A stretch of DNA of 64,000 nucleotides from positions 34,909 through 98,908 of the forward strand of contig JBBQTI010000008.1 of assembly GCA_038213435.1 (NCBI GenBank). The letters run 5' to 3'. Source of the DNA: PALSA-610 sp038213435 (lineage in GTDB: Bacteria; Actinomycetota; Acidimicrobiia; IMCC26256; PALSA-610). Below are positions 42,716 to 50,638 of this stretch, one piece after another. The translations under genes were made by a program, and so were the position numbers. The notes under the pieces are model-generated. The model made no database searches, was not told the origin of the DNA, and saw nothing but the letters and a program-made list of their open reading frames with translations. The stretch's first letter is position 1. The number at the start of each line of letters is the position of its first letter.

Positions 42716-43363
42716 ATGCAACCGGTGAAACCGTCCATGAGCGCCGACCCCCCGTACACGCGGCCGCCCGACGGGGGACCCGCCGACGACGACTACGAGC
42801 TGATGCCCGTCTCGCCGGCGACTAAGTCGAAGCCCACGTGGGCCGTCGCCCTCGAATGGGGCTTGCTGATCGCCTCCGCGCTCATCATCGCACTGCTGAT
42901 CAAGACCTTCTTGTTCCAGGCGTTCTACATTCCGTCCGACTCGATGGTGCCGACCCTCAAGACGAACGACCGGGTCATCGTCAACCGGCTCTCGTACCAC
43001 CTGCACCCGGTCCATCGTGGTGACATCGTCGTCTTCAAGTCGCCGTCGAACGTCGATCCGTCGGTCAAGGATCTGGTGAAGCGCGTGATCGCGCTCCCGG
43101 GCGAGACCGTCGAGGGCCGCTCCGACAGCCACATCTACATCAACGGCAAGATCCTGAACGAGCCGTACCTTCCGAAAGGAGATGGCCCCGGTCCCGGCTT
43201 CGCCGCCCTCAAGGTTCCGGCCGAGTCCTACTGGGTGATGGGTGACAATCGACCCAACTCGCGCGACTCGCGTTTCTTCCCCTCCCACTTCATCCGCAAG
43301 AAGGACATCGTCGGGCGCGTGTTCCTGCGGATCTGGCCGCTCAATCGTCTTGCGATTCTCTGA
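42716..43363 (+). CDS. lepB: Signal peptidase I, first of two tandem copies
   Basis: The 215-residue protein has a cytosolic Pro/Asp-rich head, one membrane segment (WGLLIASALIIALLIKTFLF), the Ser nucleophile in IPSDSMVPTL, the general-base Lys in LVKRVIALPGE and the family box GDNRPNSRDSR. It cleaves signal peptides on the outer face of the membrane. The N-terminal start could also be GTG 42725 or ATG 42737. Its catalytic domain is nearly the same as that of the next gene, showing recent or conserved tandem duplication. Confidence 0.93.
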   Translation: MQPVKPSMSADPPYTRPPDGGPADDDYELMPVSPATKSKPTWAVALEWGLLIASALIIALLIKTFLFQAFYIPSDSMVPTLKTNDRVIVNRLSYHLHPVHRGDIVVFKSPSNVDPSVKDLVKRVIALPGETVEGRSDSHIYINGKILNEPYLPKGDGPGPGFAALKVPAESYWVMGDNRPNSRDSRFFPSHFIRKKDIVGRVFLRIWPLNRLAIL

Positions 43364-43394
43364 TCCGGCCGCGCGAAGGGCGAATTGAACGATC

Positions 43395-44036
43395 GTGGAG
43401 GACCAGCCCAGGAACCCCCCCGAGCCCCCGACTCCCGTAGAGCGGGTCCCCGACGCGACCACCGCGCCGCAACCGGTTCGCAAGGCGGCGAAGACGGCGA
43501 TCGAGTGGGTCCTGCTCATCGGCGCCGCGCTCGTCATCGCGCTGGTTGTCAAAGCCTTCTTCTTCCAGGCGTTCTACATTCCGTCGGACTCGATGGTGCC
43601 GACGCTCAAGACGGACGACCGGGTCATCGTCAACAAGCTCTCCTACCACCTGCACCCGGTGCATCGCGGCGACATCGTCGTGTTCAAGACACCCAAGGGT
43701 CCGGACGGGAATCCCATCGACCCGACGATCAAGGACCTCGTGAAACGGGTCATCGCCTTGCCGGGGGAAACCGTCAGCGAGCATGACGGTCGGATCCTCA
43801 TCAACGGCAAGGTGCTCGTGGAGTCGTATCTCCCCTCCGGAATGCTCAGCAATTGCGCGTCGTTCTCGACGCATTGCTTTCCGACCGGTACGCTCCCCGC
43901 CAACCGGTACTGGGTGATGGGAGACAACCGACCCAACTCACGCGACTCGCGCTACTTCGGTCCGATCGCGAAGAGCGAGATCGTCGGCCGCGTCTTCGTA
44001 CGCGTGTGGCCACTGAACCGCCTCGGCCTGCTCTGA
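43395..44036 (+). CDS. lepB: Signal peptidase I, second tandem copy
   Basis: The 213-residue protein repeats the layout of the upstream peptidase: membrane segment VLLIGAALVIALVVKAFFF, Ser in IPSDSMVPTL, Lys in LVKRVIALPGE and the box MGDNRPNSRDSR. It differs by an insert with two cysteines (SNCASFSTHCFPTG) before the last box, which could form a disulfide outside the cell and may give different substrate preference. The 31-base gap to the first copy suggests one transcript. Confidence 0.93.
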   Translation: MEDQPRNPPEPPTPVERVPDATTAPQPVRKAAKTAIEWVLLIGAALVIALVVKAFFFQAFYIPSDSMVPTLKTDDRVIVNKLSYHLHPVHRGDIVVFKTPKGPDGNPIDPTIKDLVKRVIALPGETVSEHDGRILINGKVLVESYLPSGMLSNCASFSTHCFPTGTLPANRYWVMGDNRPNSRDSRYFGPIAKSEIVGRVFVRVWPLNRLGLL

Positions 44037-44079
44037 CCCACTTCGCTCGCCTGACCCGCTTCGTTCGGTCGGGGGTCGG

Positions 44080-44775
44080 CTAATCGGCAACCCATTCGCT
44101 CACCGTCGCAACCATCCGGTCGGGACGGTCGCAGTAAACGGCGTCGATACCCATCGCGAGCACCGCTCGGAGCTGGCGCACCTCCTGGGTGTCCCACGCG
44201 AACGCTTTCACGTCGAAGCGGTGGAAGAGCGAGACGAGGCCCGCGCTCCATTCCGTGTGGTGGAGGTTCATCGCGTCGATGCCGGCCGACGCGAGCTCGA
44301 ATGCGTGCCGTTCGAGCGGCGCGCGGATCGCCGTGCGCCGCTCGGAGTGCACGAGCCGCACTCGCTTCTCGTCCCGTAGCGAACGCAGGAGCGCGACGTC
44401 GGGTGAGCAGACCCAGAGCCTCTCCAGGGCGCCATGGGCGCGGGCGACCTCGATCAGGCCAACTGCGGCCGCCGCGGTCTTTACGTCGACCGAGCACTCA
44501 TACGCCGAGCCGAGCTCTCTGTACACATCGGCGATCCGGGGGATCCCGTACGTCGCCAGCTCCTCCGCGGTAGCAGAGGAGATCTTCCGGCGCCTCAGGC
44601 CCTTGGCGACGACGGGATCGTGAGCGCAGACCACCTCGCCGTCGACCGAGAGCCACACATCGGTCTCGAGGCCACTCGCACCCTGGTCGAGCGCGGCGCG
44701 AAACGCCGGAATCGTGTTCTCGGGCTCGACGAGGCGCGCGCCACGGTGGGCGAAGGTGATGACGGCCACGGCCAC
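44080..44775 (-). CDS. Glycerophosphodiester phosphodiesterase
   Basis: The 231-residue TIM-barrel protein begins FAHRGARLVEPENTIPAF, followed by LETDVWLSVDGEVVCAHDP, the complete GDPD catalytic set (His, Arg, Glu-Asn and the Glu-x-Asp/His metal residues). It hydrolyses deacylated phospholipids to glycerol-3-phosphate and an alcohol. There is no signal peptide, so it should act in the cytosol. It is convergent with the second signal peptidase gene and divergent from the zinc-ribbon gene at 44914. Confidence 0.92.
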   Translation of the reverse strand: MAVAVITFAHRGARLVEPENTIPAFRAALDQGASGLETDVWLSVDGEVVCAHDPVVAKGLRRRKISSATAEELATYGIPRIADVYRELGSAYECSVDVKTAAAAVGLIEVARAHGALERLWVCSPDVALLRSLRDEKRVRLVHSERRTAIRAPLERHAFELASAGIDAMNLHHTEWSAGLVSLFHRFDVKAFAWDTQEVRQLRAVLAMGIDAVYCDRPDRMVATVSEWVAD

Positions 44776-44913
44776 TCATCGTGCCATGGGTGTCTGCCAC
44801 TCGCACCGATATGAGCACGGCGGCAGACCACGAGCCTCAAGCGGCACCTGAGGCCTGCCGAAGGGTGTATCAGCCGCCAACCGGCGGTTCCTTCGGACTC
44901 GAGCGGACCAGGG

Positions 44914-45267
44914 ATGGGTGACGCGGTGACAACGATCCGGGCCAACTGCCCGACCTGCGGAGACGTGCAGCTGACCGCGGACGATCTCACGGTACGCGTA
45001 TGCGCGGACGACGAGCGCGGCTCCTACTGCTTCCGCTGCCCGGACTGTCGTCAGGCCGTAGCGAAGGAAGCCAGTCGGCGCATCGTCGACCTGTTGGTCT
45101 CGAGCGGCGTTCGGATGCAGGTCTGGCGGCTGCCGGCGGAGCTGACCGAGGCGCGCATCGGGCCGCCGCTCACGCCCGACGACCTCCTCGACTTCCATCT
45201 GCTGTTGGCCGGCAACGCCTGGTTCGACCAGCTGGCCCTGCAAGTGCGTCGCTCGCTCAACCGGTAG
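44914..45267 (+). CDS. Zinc-ribbon protein of unknown function
   Basis: The 117-residue protein has a four-cysteine ribbon (CPTCGDVQL and YCFRCPDCRQ) followed by a helical part ending PLTPDDLLDFHLLLAGNAWF. That end resembles a segment common in small actinobacterial proteins encoded near tat genes. It may bind DNA, RNA or protein through the ribbon. ATG 44914 is used, with GTG 44929 as the alternative. It stands at the head of a run leading to tatB, tatC and helY. Confidence 0.68.
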   Translation: MGDAVTTIRANCPTCGDVQLTADDLTVRVCADDERGSYCFRCPDCRQAVAKEASRRIVDLLVSSGVRMQVWRLPAELTEARIGPPLTPDDLLDFHLLLAGNAWFDQLALQVRRSLNR

Positions 45268-45276
45268 GGTTCCCGC

Positions 45277-45480
45277 GTGCTCTGGCTGCTTCCCCTGGCG
45301 ATCTGTGTCGCTGGTCTGATCGTGCTCACCGTCCTCGCGAGCCGCGTTCGTCGCGAAATCGCGCCCACGGTCGCGATCATCGACCGGTTCGGGCGCGAGC
45401 ACCGCGTGGCGTTGACCACGGCCTTGAACCGCCTGCGCGACGAGACGGCACTGACGCATCGACGGCTTCACGGCGACTGA
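45277..45480 (+). CDS. Small single-TM protein
   Basis: The 67-residue product from GTG 45277 begins with a membrane segment (LWLLPLAICVAGLIVLTVLA) and continues as a charged helix (VRREIAPTVAIIDRFGREHR). It lies nine bases after the zinc-ribbon gene and shortly before tatB. Function is not recognised. A role as a membrane adaptor is only a guess. Confidence 0.55.
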   Translation: MLWLLPLAICVAGLIVLTVLASRVRREIAPTVAIIDRFGREHRVALTTALNRLRDETALTHRRLHGD

Positions 45481-45537
45481 CCGCGGGTTCCGTCCGCGCA
45501 TGCGACGGTAGGATCGGCTCGTCGGCACCTCTTCGCC

Positions 45538-45882
45538 ATGAGCCTCGGACCCGAAAAGATCATCCTCATTCTCGTGGTCGCGCTGATCGTCTTCGGGCCG
45601 CAGCGCCTGCCCGAGATCGCCCGCCAGGTCGGCGCCGCCATGCGCGAGCTGCGGCGCATGCAGGACACGGTGCGCGGCGAGTTGGAACAGGTGCTGCGTC
45701 CCGACTTCTCGCCGAGTGCCGACGCGGGGGCCGAGCAGGGGTACGCGTCGATCGAAGAGTCCGACCACGCCGCGTCGCCGGCCGGGCCCTGGTCGACGGA
45801 AACCACACCCGACAACGCGGGCGAAAACCCGACCGACGACGTCGCCGACGACGGCTTCGCCGGACCTCGATCGTTCAGCTGA
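45538..45882 (+). CDS. tatB: Sec-independent translocase TatA/TatB family protein (TatB-like)
   Basis: The 114-residue protein has the short N-terminal membrane helix KIILILVVALIVFGPQRLPE with the FGP hinge, the amphipathic helix QVGAAMRELRRMQDTVRGELE and an acidic tail. The Glu in the membrane-helix start and the extended amphipathic helix favour TatB over TatA. With TatC it forms the receptor for twin-arginine signal peptides. tatC begins 24 bases downstream. Confidence 0.88.
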   Translation: MSLGPEKIILILVVALIVFGPQRLPEIARQVGAAMRELRRMQDTVRGELEQVLRPDFSPSADAGAEQGYASIEESDHAASPAGPWSTETTPDNAGENPTDDVADDGFAGPRSFS

Positions 45883-45906
45883 ATCGGCACTGCGGGGGCT
45901 GAACCG

Positions 45907-46671
45907 ATGAGCGAACGACAAATGGACGACGGGCGGATGACCCTCGTCGAGCATCTCACCGAGCTTCGTCGCCGGGTGATCCTGTGCGCGGTTTGCCTCG
46001 TTGTGCTCACCGTCTTCGTCTTCGTCTTCTACGACCGGCTGCTGCATTTCCTCTCCGGGCCGTACGAGCACGTCACCAAAGGCGAGGCCGGGAAAGGGTG
46101 CGGCGCGACCGCGACGCGGGGTTGCAAGCTCATCGCCACCGGTCCGCTCGAGCCGCTGCTGGTGAGGGTCAAGGTCTCCACTTACGGCGGCATCGCACTG
46201 TCGGTGCCATTCGTGTTCTGGCAGATCTGGCGGTTCGTCACGCCGGGGCTGCACAAGAACGAACGGCGTTACGGCATCGGTTTCCTGATCGCGATCGCGG
46301 TGCTGTTCGCGCTCGGCGCCGTGGTCGCCTGGTTCACGGTCGAAAAGGCGTTGGAGTTCTTGCTCGGCGCAGGCGGATCTGGGATCCAGCCGTTCGTCAC
46401 CGCCGACAAGTACCTGACGTTGGTGACGCTGATGATCGCCGCGTTCGGCGTCGCGTTCGAGTTCCCGGTGCTCCTCGTCTTCTTGTTGCTGGTCAGAGCA
46501 GTGAACACGCGCCAGCTCCGAAGCATCCGGCGCTGGATGATCGTCGGGATCGTGACCTTCTCGGCCGTGATCACCCCGAGCTCCGACCCGTTCTCCCTAT
46601 TCTTCATGGCTGTTCCCATGTATCTCTTCTACGAGATCGCGATCGTGATCGGGCGGGTGATGAAACGGTGA
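45907..46671 (+). CDS. tatC: Twin-arginine translocase subunit TatC
   Basis: The 254-residue protein has six predicted membrane helices and the family motifs MTLVEHLTELRRRV at the N-terminus and FVTPGLHKNERRYG in the middle. TatC recognises the twin-arginine signal and, with TatB, builds the receptor for export of folded proteins. The order pafBC ... tat, tatC, helY matches mycobacteria. Confidence 0.95.
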   Translation: MSERQMDDGRMTLVEHLTELRRRVILCAVCLVVLTVFVFVFYDRLLHFLSGPYEHVTKGEAGKGCGATATRGCKLIATGPLEPLLVRVKVSTYGGIALSVPFVFWQIWRFVTPGLHKNERRYGIGFLIAIAVLFALGAVVAWFTVEKALEFLLGAGGSGIQPFVTADKYLTLVTLMIAAFGVAFEFPVLLVFLLLVRAVNTRQLRSIRRWMIVGIVTFSAVITPSSDPFSLFFMAVPMYLFYEIAIVIGRVMKR

Positions 46672-46678
46672 CACAGCC

Positions 46679-47197
46679 ATGAGCCCTTCCCGAACCCGTC
46701 AGCAGTTCGTCCCGTCGCGGCCGCGCTCGGAGGTCATCCTGGCCGTCGCCGTCGGCGCAGGAATTGTCGCGGGCACGGCGTTGCTGATCTGGCTCATACG
46801 CCCGGGGAAGGTCGGCGTACCCGGCGGCGGAGGCCTGCTCACCCGACAGCCCCGGATGACCCTCCTCGTTCTCCTGAGTGCCGCCGCGCTCGGTGCGGTC
46901 GTCTCTTGGGTCCGGCGCGGCCGCCGGCGGCCGAAGCGGCTCGGCCAGCGGGGATCGATCGTCGTCGGATCCGCCGTCGTCATCGTGCTCACGATCCTCG
47001 GCGGGATCTTCTGGCCCGACGGCATCGTGCGCCACTGGCCCAAGCAGCCCAAGGTCTCCGACACGCCGGCGACGAACCCGGTCTCGATACCCTCGAGCAC
47101 ACCGGCCAGCAGCGGACCCGCCACAACCGCAAAGACAGGCACGACGGTGAAATCACCCACGAGCACGCCGGCGACACCGACCACCAAGGGCCGGTGA
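46679..47197 (+). CDS. Three-TM membrane protein with a Ser/Thr/Pro-rich tail
   Basis: The 172-residue protein shows three hydrophobic segments (VILAVAVGAGIVAGTALLIW, MTLLVLLSAAALGAVVSWV, IVVGSAVVIVLTILGGIFW). A roughly 50-residue low-complexity tail rich in Ser, Thr and Pro follows, which would lie outside the cell if the N-terminus is inside. No family is recognised. Its stop overlaps the helY start (GTGA), so it is coupled to the helicase gene. Confidence 0.68.
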   Translation: MSPSRTRQQFVPSRPRSEVILAVAVGAGIVAGTALLIWLIRPGKVGVPGGGGLLTRQPRMTLLVLLSAAALGAVVSWVRRGRRRPKRLGQRGSIVVGSAVVIVLTILGGIFWPDGIVRHWPKQPKVSDTPATNPVSIPSSTPASSGPATTAKTGTTVKSPTSTPATPTTKGR

Positions 47198-49821
47198 CCG
47201 CCGCCGAGATCCGGGCGGCGTTCACGGCGGAGCTGCGGTTTCCGCTGGACCAGTTCCAGTCGCGCGCGCTCGACGCCCTCGACGCCGGACGGTCGGTACT
47301 CGTCGCGGCTCCCACCGGATCGGGCAAGACCGTCGTGGCCGAGTACGCCATCGCCCGGGCGCTCGCCGACGGCGCGAAGGCCTTCTACACGACGCCGCTC
47401 AAGGCCCTGTCGAACCAAAAGTACGGCGACTTCGTACGCGCGTACGGCACCGACCGCGTCGGCCTGCTCACGGGCGACAACGCGATCAACGGTGATGCGC
47501 CGGTGGTCGTGATGACGACCGAAGTCCTGCGAAACATGATCTACGCCGGCTCGCACGCGCTGCACGGGCTCCGGTACGTGGTGCTCGACGAGGTGCACTA
47601 CCTGCAGGATCGGTCGCGAGGCGCGGTGTGGGAGGAGGTGATCATCCACCTCCCTTCCGAGATCGACATCGTCGCGCTGTCCGCGACGGTGTCCAACGCC
47701 GAGGAGGTCGCGGCCTGGATGCAGACACTGCGCGGCGCGACCGAGACCGTGATCGAGGAGCAACGGCCCGTCGACCTGGTGCACCTGTACCTCGTCGGCG
47801 ACCGGAGCGCGCCGAACCTTCACCTCCTGCCCACGTTCGTCGACCACGACGGCGAGTCGCGCCCGAACCCGGTGGCGACGCGCCTCGACGGCCGCAACGT
47901 TCCCGATCGCGGACAACGCCGGCGACGGCTGTACAAGCCGTGGCGAACGGAGGTCGTCGAACGTCTCGCGGAGGAGCGGATGCTTCCCGCCATCGCGTTC
48001 GTCTTCTCCCGAACGGGATGCGACCAGGCCGTCGAGCAATGTCTCGCCGCGGGGATGCGCCTCACCGACGCGGACGAGCGACGAGCGCTCCGCGCGATCG
48101 CGGAGCGGCACGTCGAGTCGCTGTCCGACGCCGACCTCGACGTGCTGGGCTATGACACGTGGCTCGCGGGCATGGAGGCCGGCGTCGCCGCACACCACGC
48201 GGGTCTCGTGCCGCCGATGAAGGAGGCGGTCGAGGAGGGATTCTCGTCCGGCCTGTTGAAGGTCGTGTTCGCGACCGAAACGCTGGCGCTCGGGATCAAC
48301 ATGCCGGCTCGGTCGGTGATCATCGAGAAGCTCTCGAAGTTCACCGGTGAGCACCACGAGTTCCTGACGCCGGGCGAGTACACCCAGCTCGCCGGCCGAG
48401 CCGGGCGGCGAGGGATCGACGAGGTCGGCTACGTCGTCGTGCTCTGGGATCCGTTCGTTTCCTTCGAACAGGTCGCGGGCCTGGCCTCCCGCCGGACATA
48501 CGCGCTGACGTCTTCCTTTCACCCGACCTACAACATGGCGGCGAACCTCGTGCAGCGCTATTCACCCCAACACGCTCGCCACCTGCTGAACCTGTCGTTC
48601 GCGCAGTTCCACGCCGACCGCGACGTCGTCGCGGTCGAACGGGAGCTGGAGCTGCGCCGCGAGCAGCTCGCGGAGGCCGAGGCCGCCGCCGTGCACCCGG
48701 CCGGCGACGTGCACGAGTATCGCCGGCTGCTCGCCGAGCTGGACGCGGCGCGGCGCACGGCGCACAGCCGATCCGACGGTCGATTCGAGACACTTCGCCC
48801 GGGAGACGTACTGATCGTTCCCAAACGCGGCGGCAAGATCGTCGTGCTGAAGCAGGAGCGGGGGAGCGGACCCCAGCGAATTCTCGCGCTCACCCAGGGA
48901 AAGTCGCTCGTGCGACTTTCCCCCCACGACTTCCGCGGGCAGCTGCGGAAGGTCGCGACGATCGACCTGCCGCGGCCGTTCGCGCCGCGGAGCCAATCCT
49001 TTCAACGAGCCACGGTCGACGCCCTCCGCCGGCTGAAGGTGCGGGACTCGGAGATCCCGGTCGACACCGACGGCGACGTCGGAGAACTGCAGGCAGAGGT
49101 AGCGGCCCATCCGTTGCACGACGTCCCGGGCGTCGACGTGGCCCTGCGCGCGGCCTGGCAAGCCGAGCGGATCGCACGGGCCATCGCCCGCCTGGAGCGG
49201 CAGGTCTCTTCTCGCAGCGAGAGCTTGGCGCGCCAGTTCGATCGGGTACTGGGCGTGTTGCGGACGTGGGGCTACGTCGAGGATTGGAATCTCACGGACC
49301 CGGGCCGGCTGCTGACTCGCCTCAACAGCGAGGGCGAGCTGGTTGTCGCGGAGGCGTTGCGCGAGGGCCGGCTCGACGGCGTCGATCCCGCGACGATGGC
49401 AGCCGTCGTGTCGTGCTTCACCTTCCAGCGACGGGGGCCGGAGAGCAACGACCCGATGCCACCGCGGCGCTGGCCGAACCAGGAGGTGGCACGGCGCAGT
49501 CGGGCGCTCGACGGCGTCTGGCGCGATCTGCACCTCGCCGAGCGCGAGGCCCGCCTGCCCGAGACCCGCAGGCCCGATCCGGGATTCACCGCCGCCATCT
49601 ACGCCTGGGCGAAGGGCGAGGAGCTCGCCGACGTTCTCGAAGACGAGGAGATGACGGGCGGCGACTTCGTTCGCAACGTCAAGCAGACGATCGACCTCCT
49701 GCACCAGATCGGCGACGTCGTCCCCGACGAGGTCACCGCGGCGACGGCCCGGGCCGCGGCCGACGCGTGCCTCCGTGGTGTCATTGCCGCGTCGAGCGTG
49801 GTCAACGCACCGGCCGCATGA
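47194..49821 (+). CDS. helY: Ski2/Mtr4-like superfamily 2 helicase HelY
   Basis: The 875-residue protein starts at GTG 47194. It has Q-motif-like FPLDQFQSRALDAL, motif I APTGSGKT, motif II DEVHYL, motif III ALSATVSN, TLALGINMPARSV and motif VI QLAGRAGRRGID, then a C-terminal rRNA-processing-arch-like helical part. This is the actinobacterial HelY family related to exosome helicases. It probably unwinds structured RNA. Translation is coupled to the upstream membrane protein and to the downstream gene (ATGA). The open frame extends upstream of 47194 only as a shadow. Confidence 0.93.
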   Translation: MTAAEIRAAFTAELRFPLDQFQSRALDALDAGRSVLVAAPTGSGKTVVAEYAIARALADGAKAFYTTPLKALSNQKYGDFVRAYGTDRVGLLTGDNAINGDAPVVVMTTEVLRNMIYAGSHALHGLRYVVLDEVHYLQDRSRGAVWEEVIIHLPSEIDIVALSATVSNAEEVAAWMQTLRGATETVIEEQRPVDLVHLYLVGDRSAPNLHLLPTFVDHDGESRPNPVATRLDGRNVPDRGQRRRRLYKPWRTEVVERLAEERMLPAIAFVFSRTGCDQAVEQCLAAGMRLTDADERRALRAIAERHVESLSDADLDVLGYDTWLAGMEAGVAAHHAGLVPPMKEAVEEGFSSGLLKVVFATETLALGINMPARSVIIEKLSKFTGEHHEFLTPGEYTQLAGRAGRRGIDEVGYVVVLWDPFVSFEQVAGLASRRTYALTSSFHPTYNMAANLVQRYSPQHARHLLNLSFAQFHADRDVVAVERELELRREQLAEAEAAAVHPAGDVHEYRRLLAELDAARRTAHSRSDGRFETLRPGDVLIVPKRGGKIVVLKQERGSGPQRILALTQGKSLVRLSPHDFRGQLRKVATIDLPRPFAPRSQSFQRATVDALRRLKVRDSEIPVDTDGDVGELQAEVAAHPLHDVPGVDVALRAAWQAERIARAIARLERQVSSRSESLARQFDRVLGVLRTWGYVEDWNLTDPGRLLTRLNSEGELVVAEALREGRLDGVDPATMAAVVSCFTFQRRGPESNDPMPPRRWPNQEVARRSRALDGVWRDLHLAEREARLPETRRPDPGFTAAIYAWAKGEELADVLEDEEMTGGDFVRNVKQTIDLLHQIGDVVPDEVTAATARAAADACLRGVIAASSVVNAPAA

Positions 49822-50471
49822 TCAGGCCGGGCGAGCCGTGGGGACGACCCACGTCGGCGACGCCCGATCTGGAGGTGACCGGCGGCGACGCCGACCTGGC
49901 CTGGGCGGTGGCGCGCCGGCCCGGCGTTCTCGTTCGCTTCCGACCCGACCCCGCTTCGGACCTCGCCCGTGCGCTCGGGCTCGGCATCGGCCCTCGAGTC
50001 GCCCTCGGCGTCGAGGTGCCGCTCGACCTCCTACGGATCGACGACGGCCCGGTCGCGACCAACATGATCGTGATCGGCACCCCGCCCGAGGCGCTCCGAC
50101 GGTTCGCCCGCCGGTTCGGCGCGAACGTGCGGATCGACTCGAGGTCGGTGTTCCACGGACCATGCACGACCGTCGTGATCTCGACCGGGCAGTTCCGCCA
50201 CGGCCTCGACCTCGTCCCGCGCGGTCACCCCGGCGACGGACGCGCCGAGATGCAGATCTACGCCGTCGCCGGCCGCCAACGGCGGGAGCTTCGAACGCGC
50301 CTGGCCACCGGAACCCACGTCCCGCACCCCATGATCACGCAGCGGTCGGGCGCCCGGGTCACCGTCAGCATCGACCGGCGGGTGCCCCTCGAGGTCGACG
50401 GCCGCCCGGCGCCCGCCACCGACCTCGTCGACGTCGAAGTCGTCCCCGACGCCTACCGCCTCCTCCTCTGA
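49818..50471 (+). CDS. Stand-alone domain like the C-terminal half of diacylglycerol/lipid kinases
   Basis: The 217-residue protein from ATG 49818 resembles the beta-sandwich C-terminal domain of YegS/DgkB-type lipid kinases (GVEVPLDLLRIDDGP, FARRFGANV, GLDLVPRGHPGDGRAEM, VPLEVDGRPAP). The N-terminal catalytic GGDGT part is absent. Such truncated versions occur next to helY in actinobacteria. By itself it should not phosphorylate lipids. It overlaps the helY stop by four bases. Assignment is by fold resemblance only. Confidence 0.68.
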   Translation: MIRPGEPWGRPTSATPDLEVTGGDADLAWAVARRPGVLVRFRPDPASDLARALGLGIGPRVALGVEVPLDLLRIDDGPVATNMIVIGTPPEALRRFARRFGANVRIDSRSVFHGPCTTVVISTGQFRHGLDLVPRGHPGDGRAEMQIYAVAGRQRRELRTRLATGTHVPHPMITQRSGARVTVSIDRRVPLEVDGRPAPATDLVDVEVVPDAYRLLL

Positions 50472-50494
50472 CCTCCAGACCCCGCGAAATCCTT

Positions 50495-50575
50495 GCCAAC
50501 AGTTCGCAAGAAAACCGACGCCACACGGCCACAATTCTTGCCAACAGTTGGCCACAATTCGTCCCAACAGCTGGG
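50495..50575. promoter_or_regulatory. Three copies of a 13-bp palindromic operator-like site upstream of thyX
   Basis: Centre copy GCCAACAGTTGGC (50540-50552) is a perfect 6+1+6 palindrome. Flanking copies GCCAACAGTTCGC (50495-50507) and CCCAACAGCTGGG (50563-50575) each have one mismatch in an arm. Centres are 45 and 23 bases apart, close to whole numbers of helical turns for 23 and twice that. The second and third copies sit in a 23-bp direct repeat beginning GGCCACAATTC. They lie 64-144 bases upstream of the thyX start, so a dimeric regulator of thyX is likely. I cannot name it. Confidence 0.72.
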
Positions 50576-50638
50576 CAGAATCTGGGGCGTTCGAGATGCG
50601 CGCCGCTCGACCGAACCGTCGCTACCATCGCCAGTCCC

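Noticed and set aside
46699..48522. 607-codon minus-strand frame opposite tat-distal and helY genes
   Set aside because: Plus-strand HelY has all helicase motifs and normal coupling; the antisense frame has His/Arg/Asp-rich shadow composition.
49775..50638. N-terminal extension of thyX in the same open frame
   Set aside because: It is Arg/Pro-rich, overlaps helY and the lipid-kinase-like gene, and the ThyX homology begins at ATG 50639. The spacer holds operator-like repeats.
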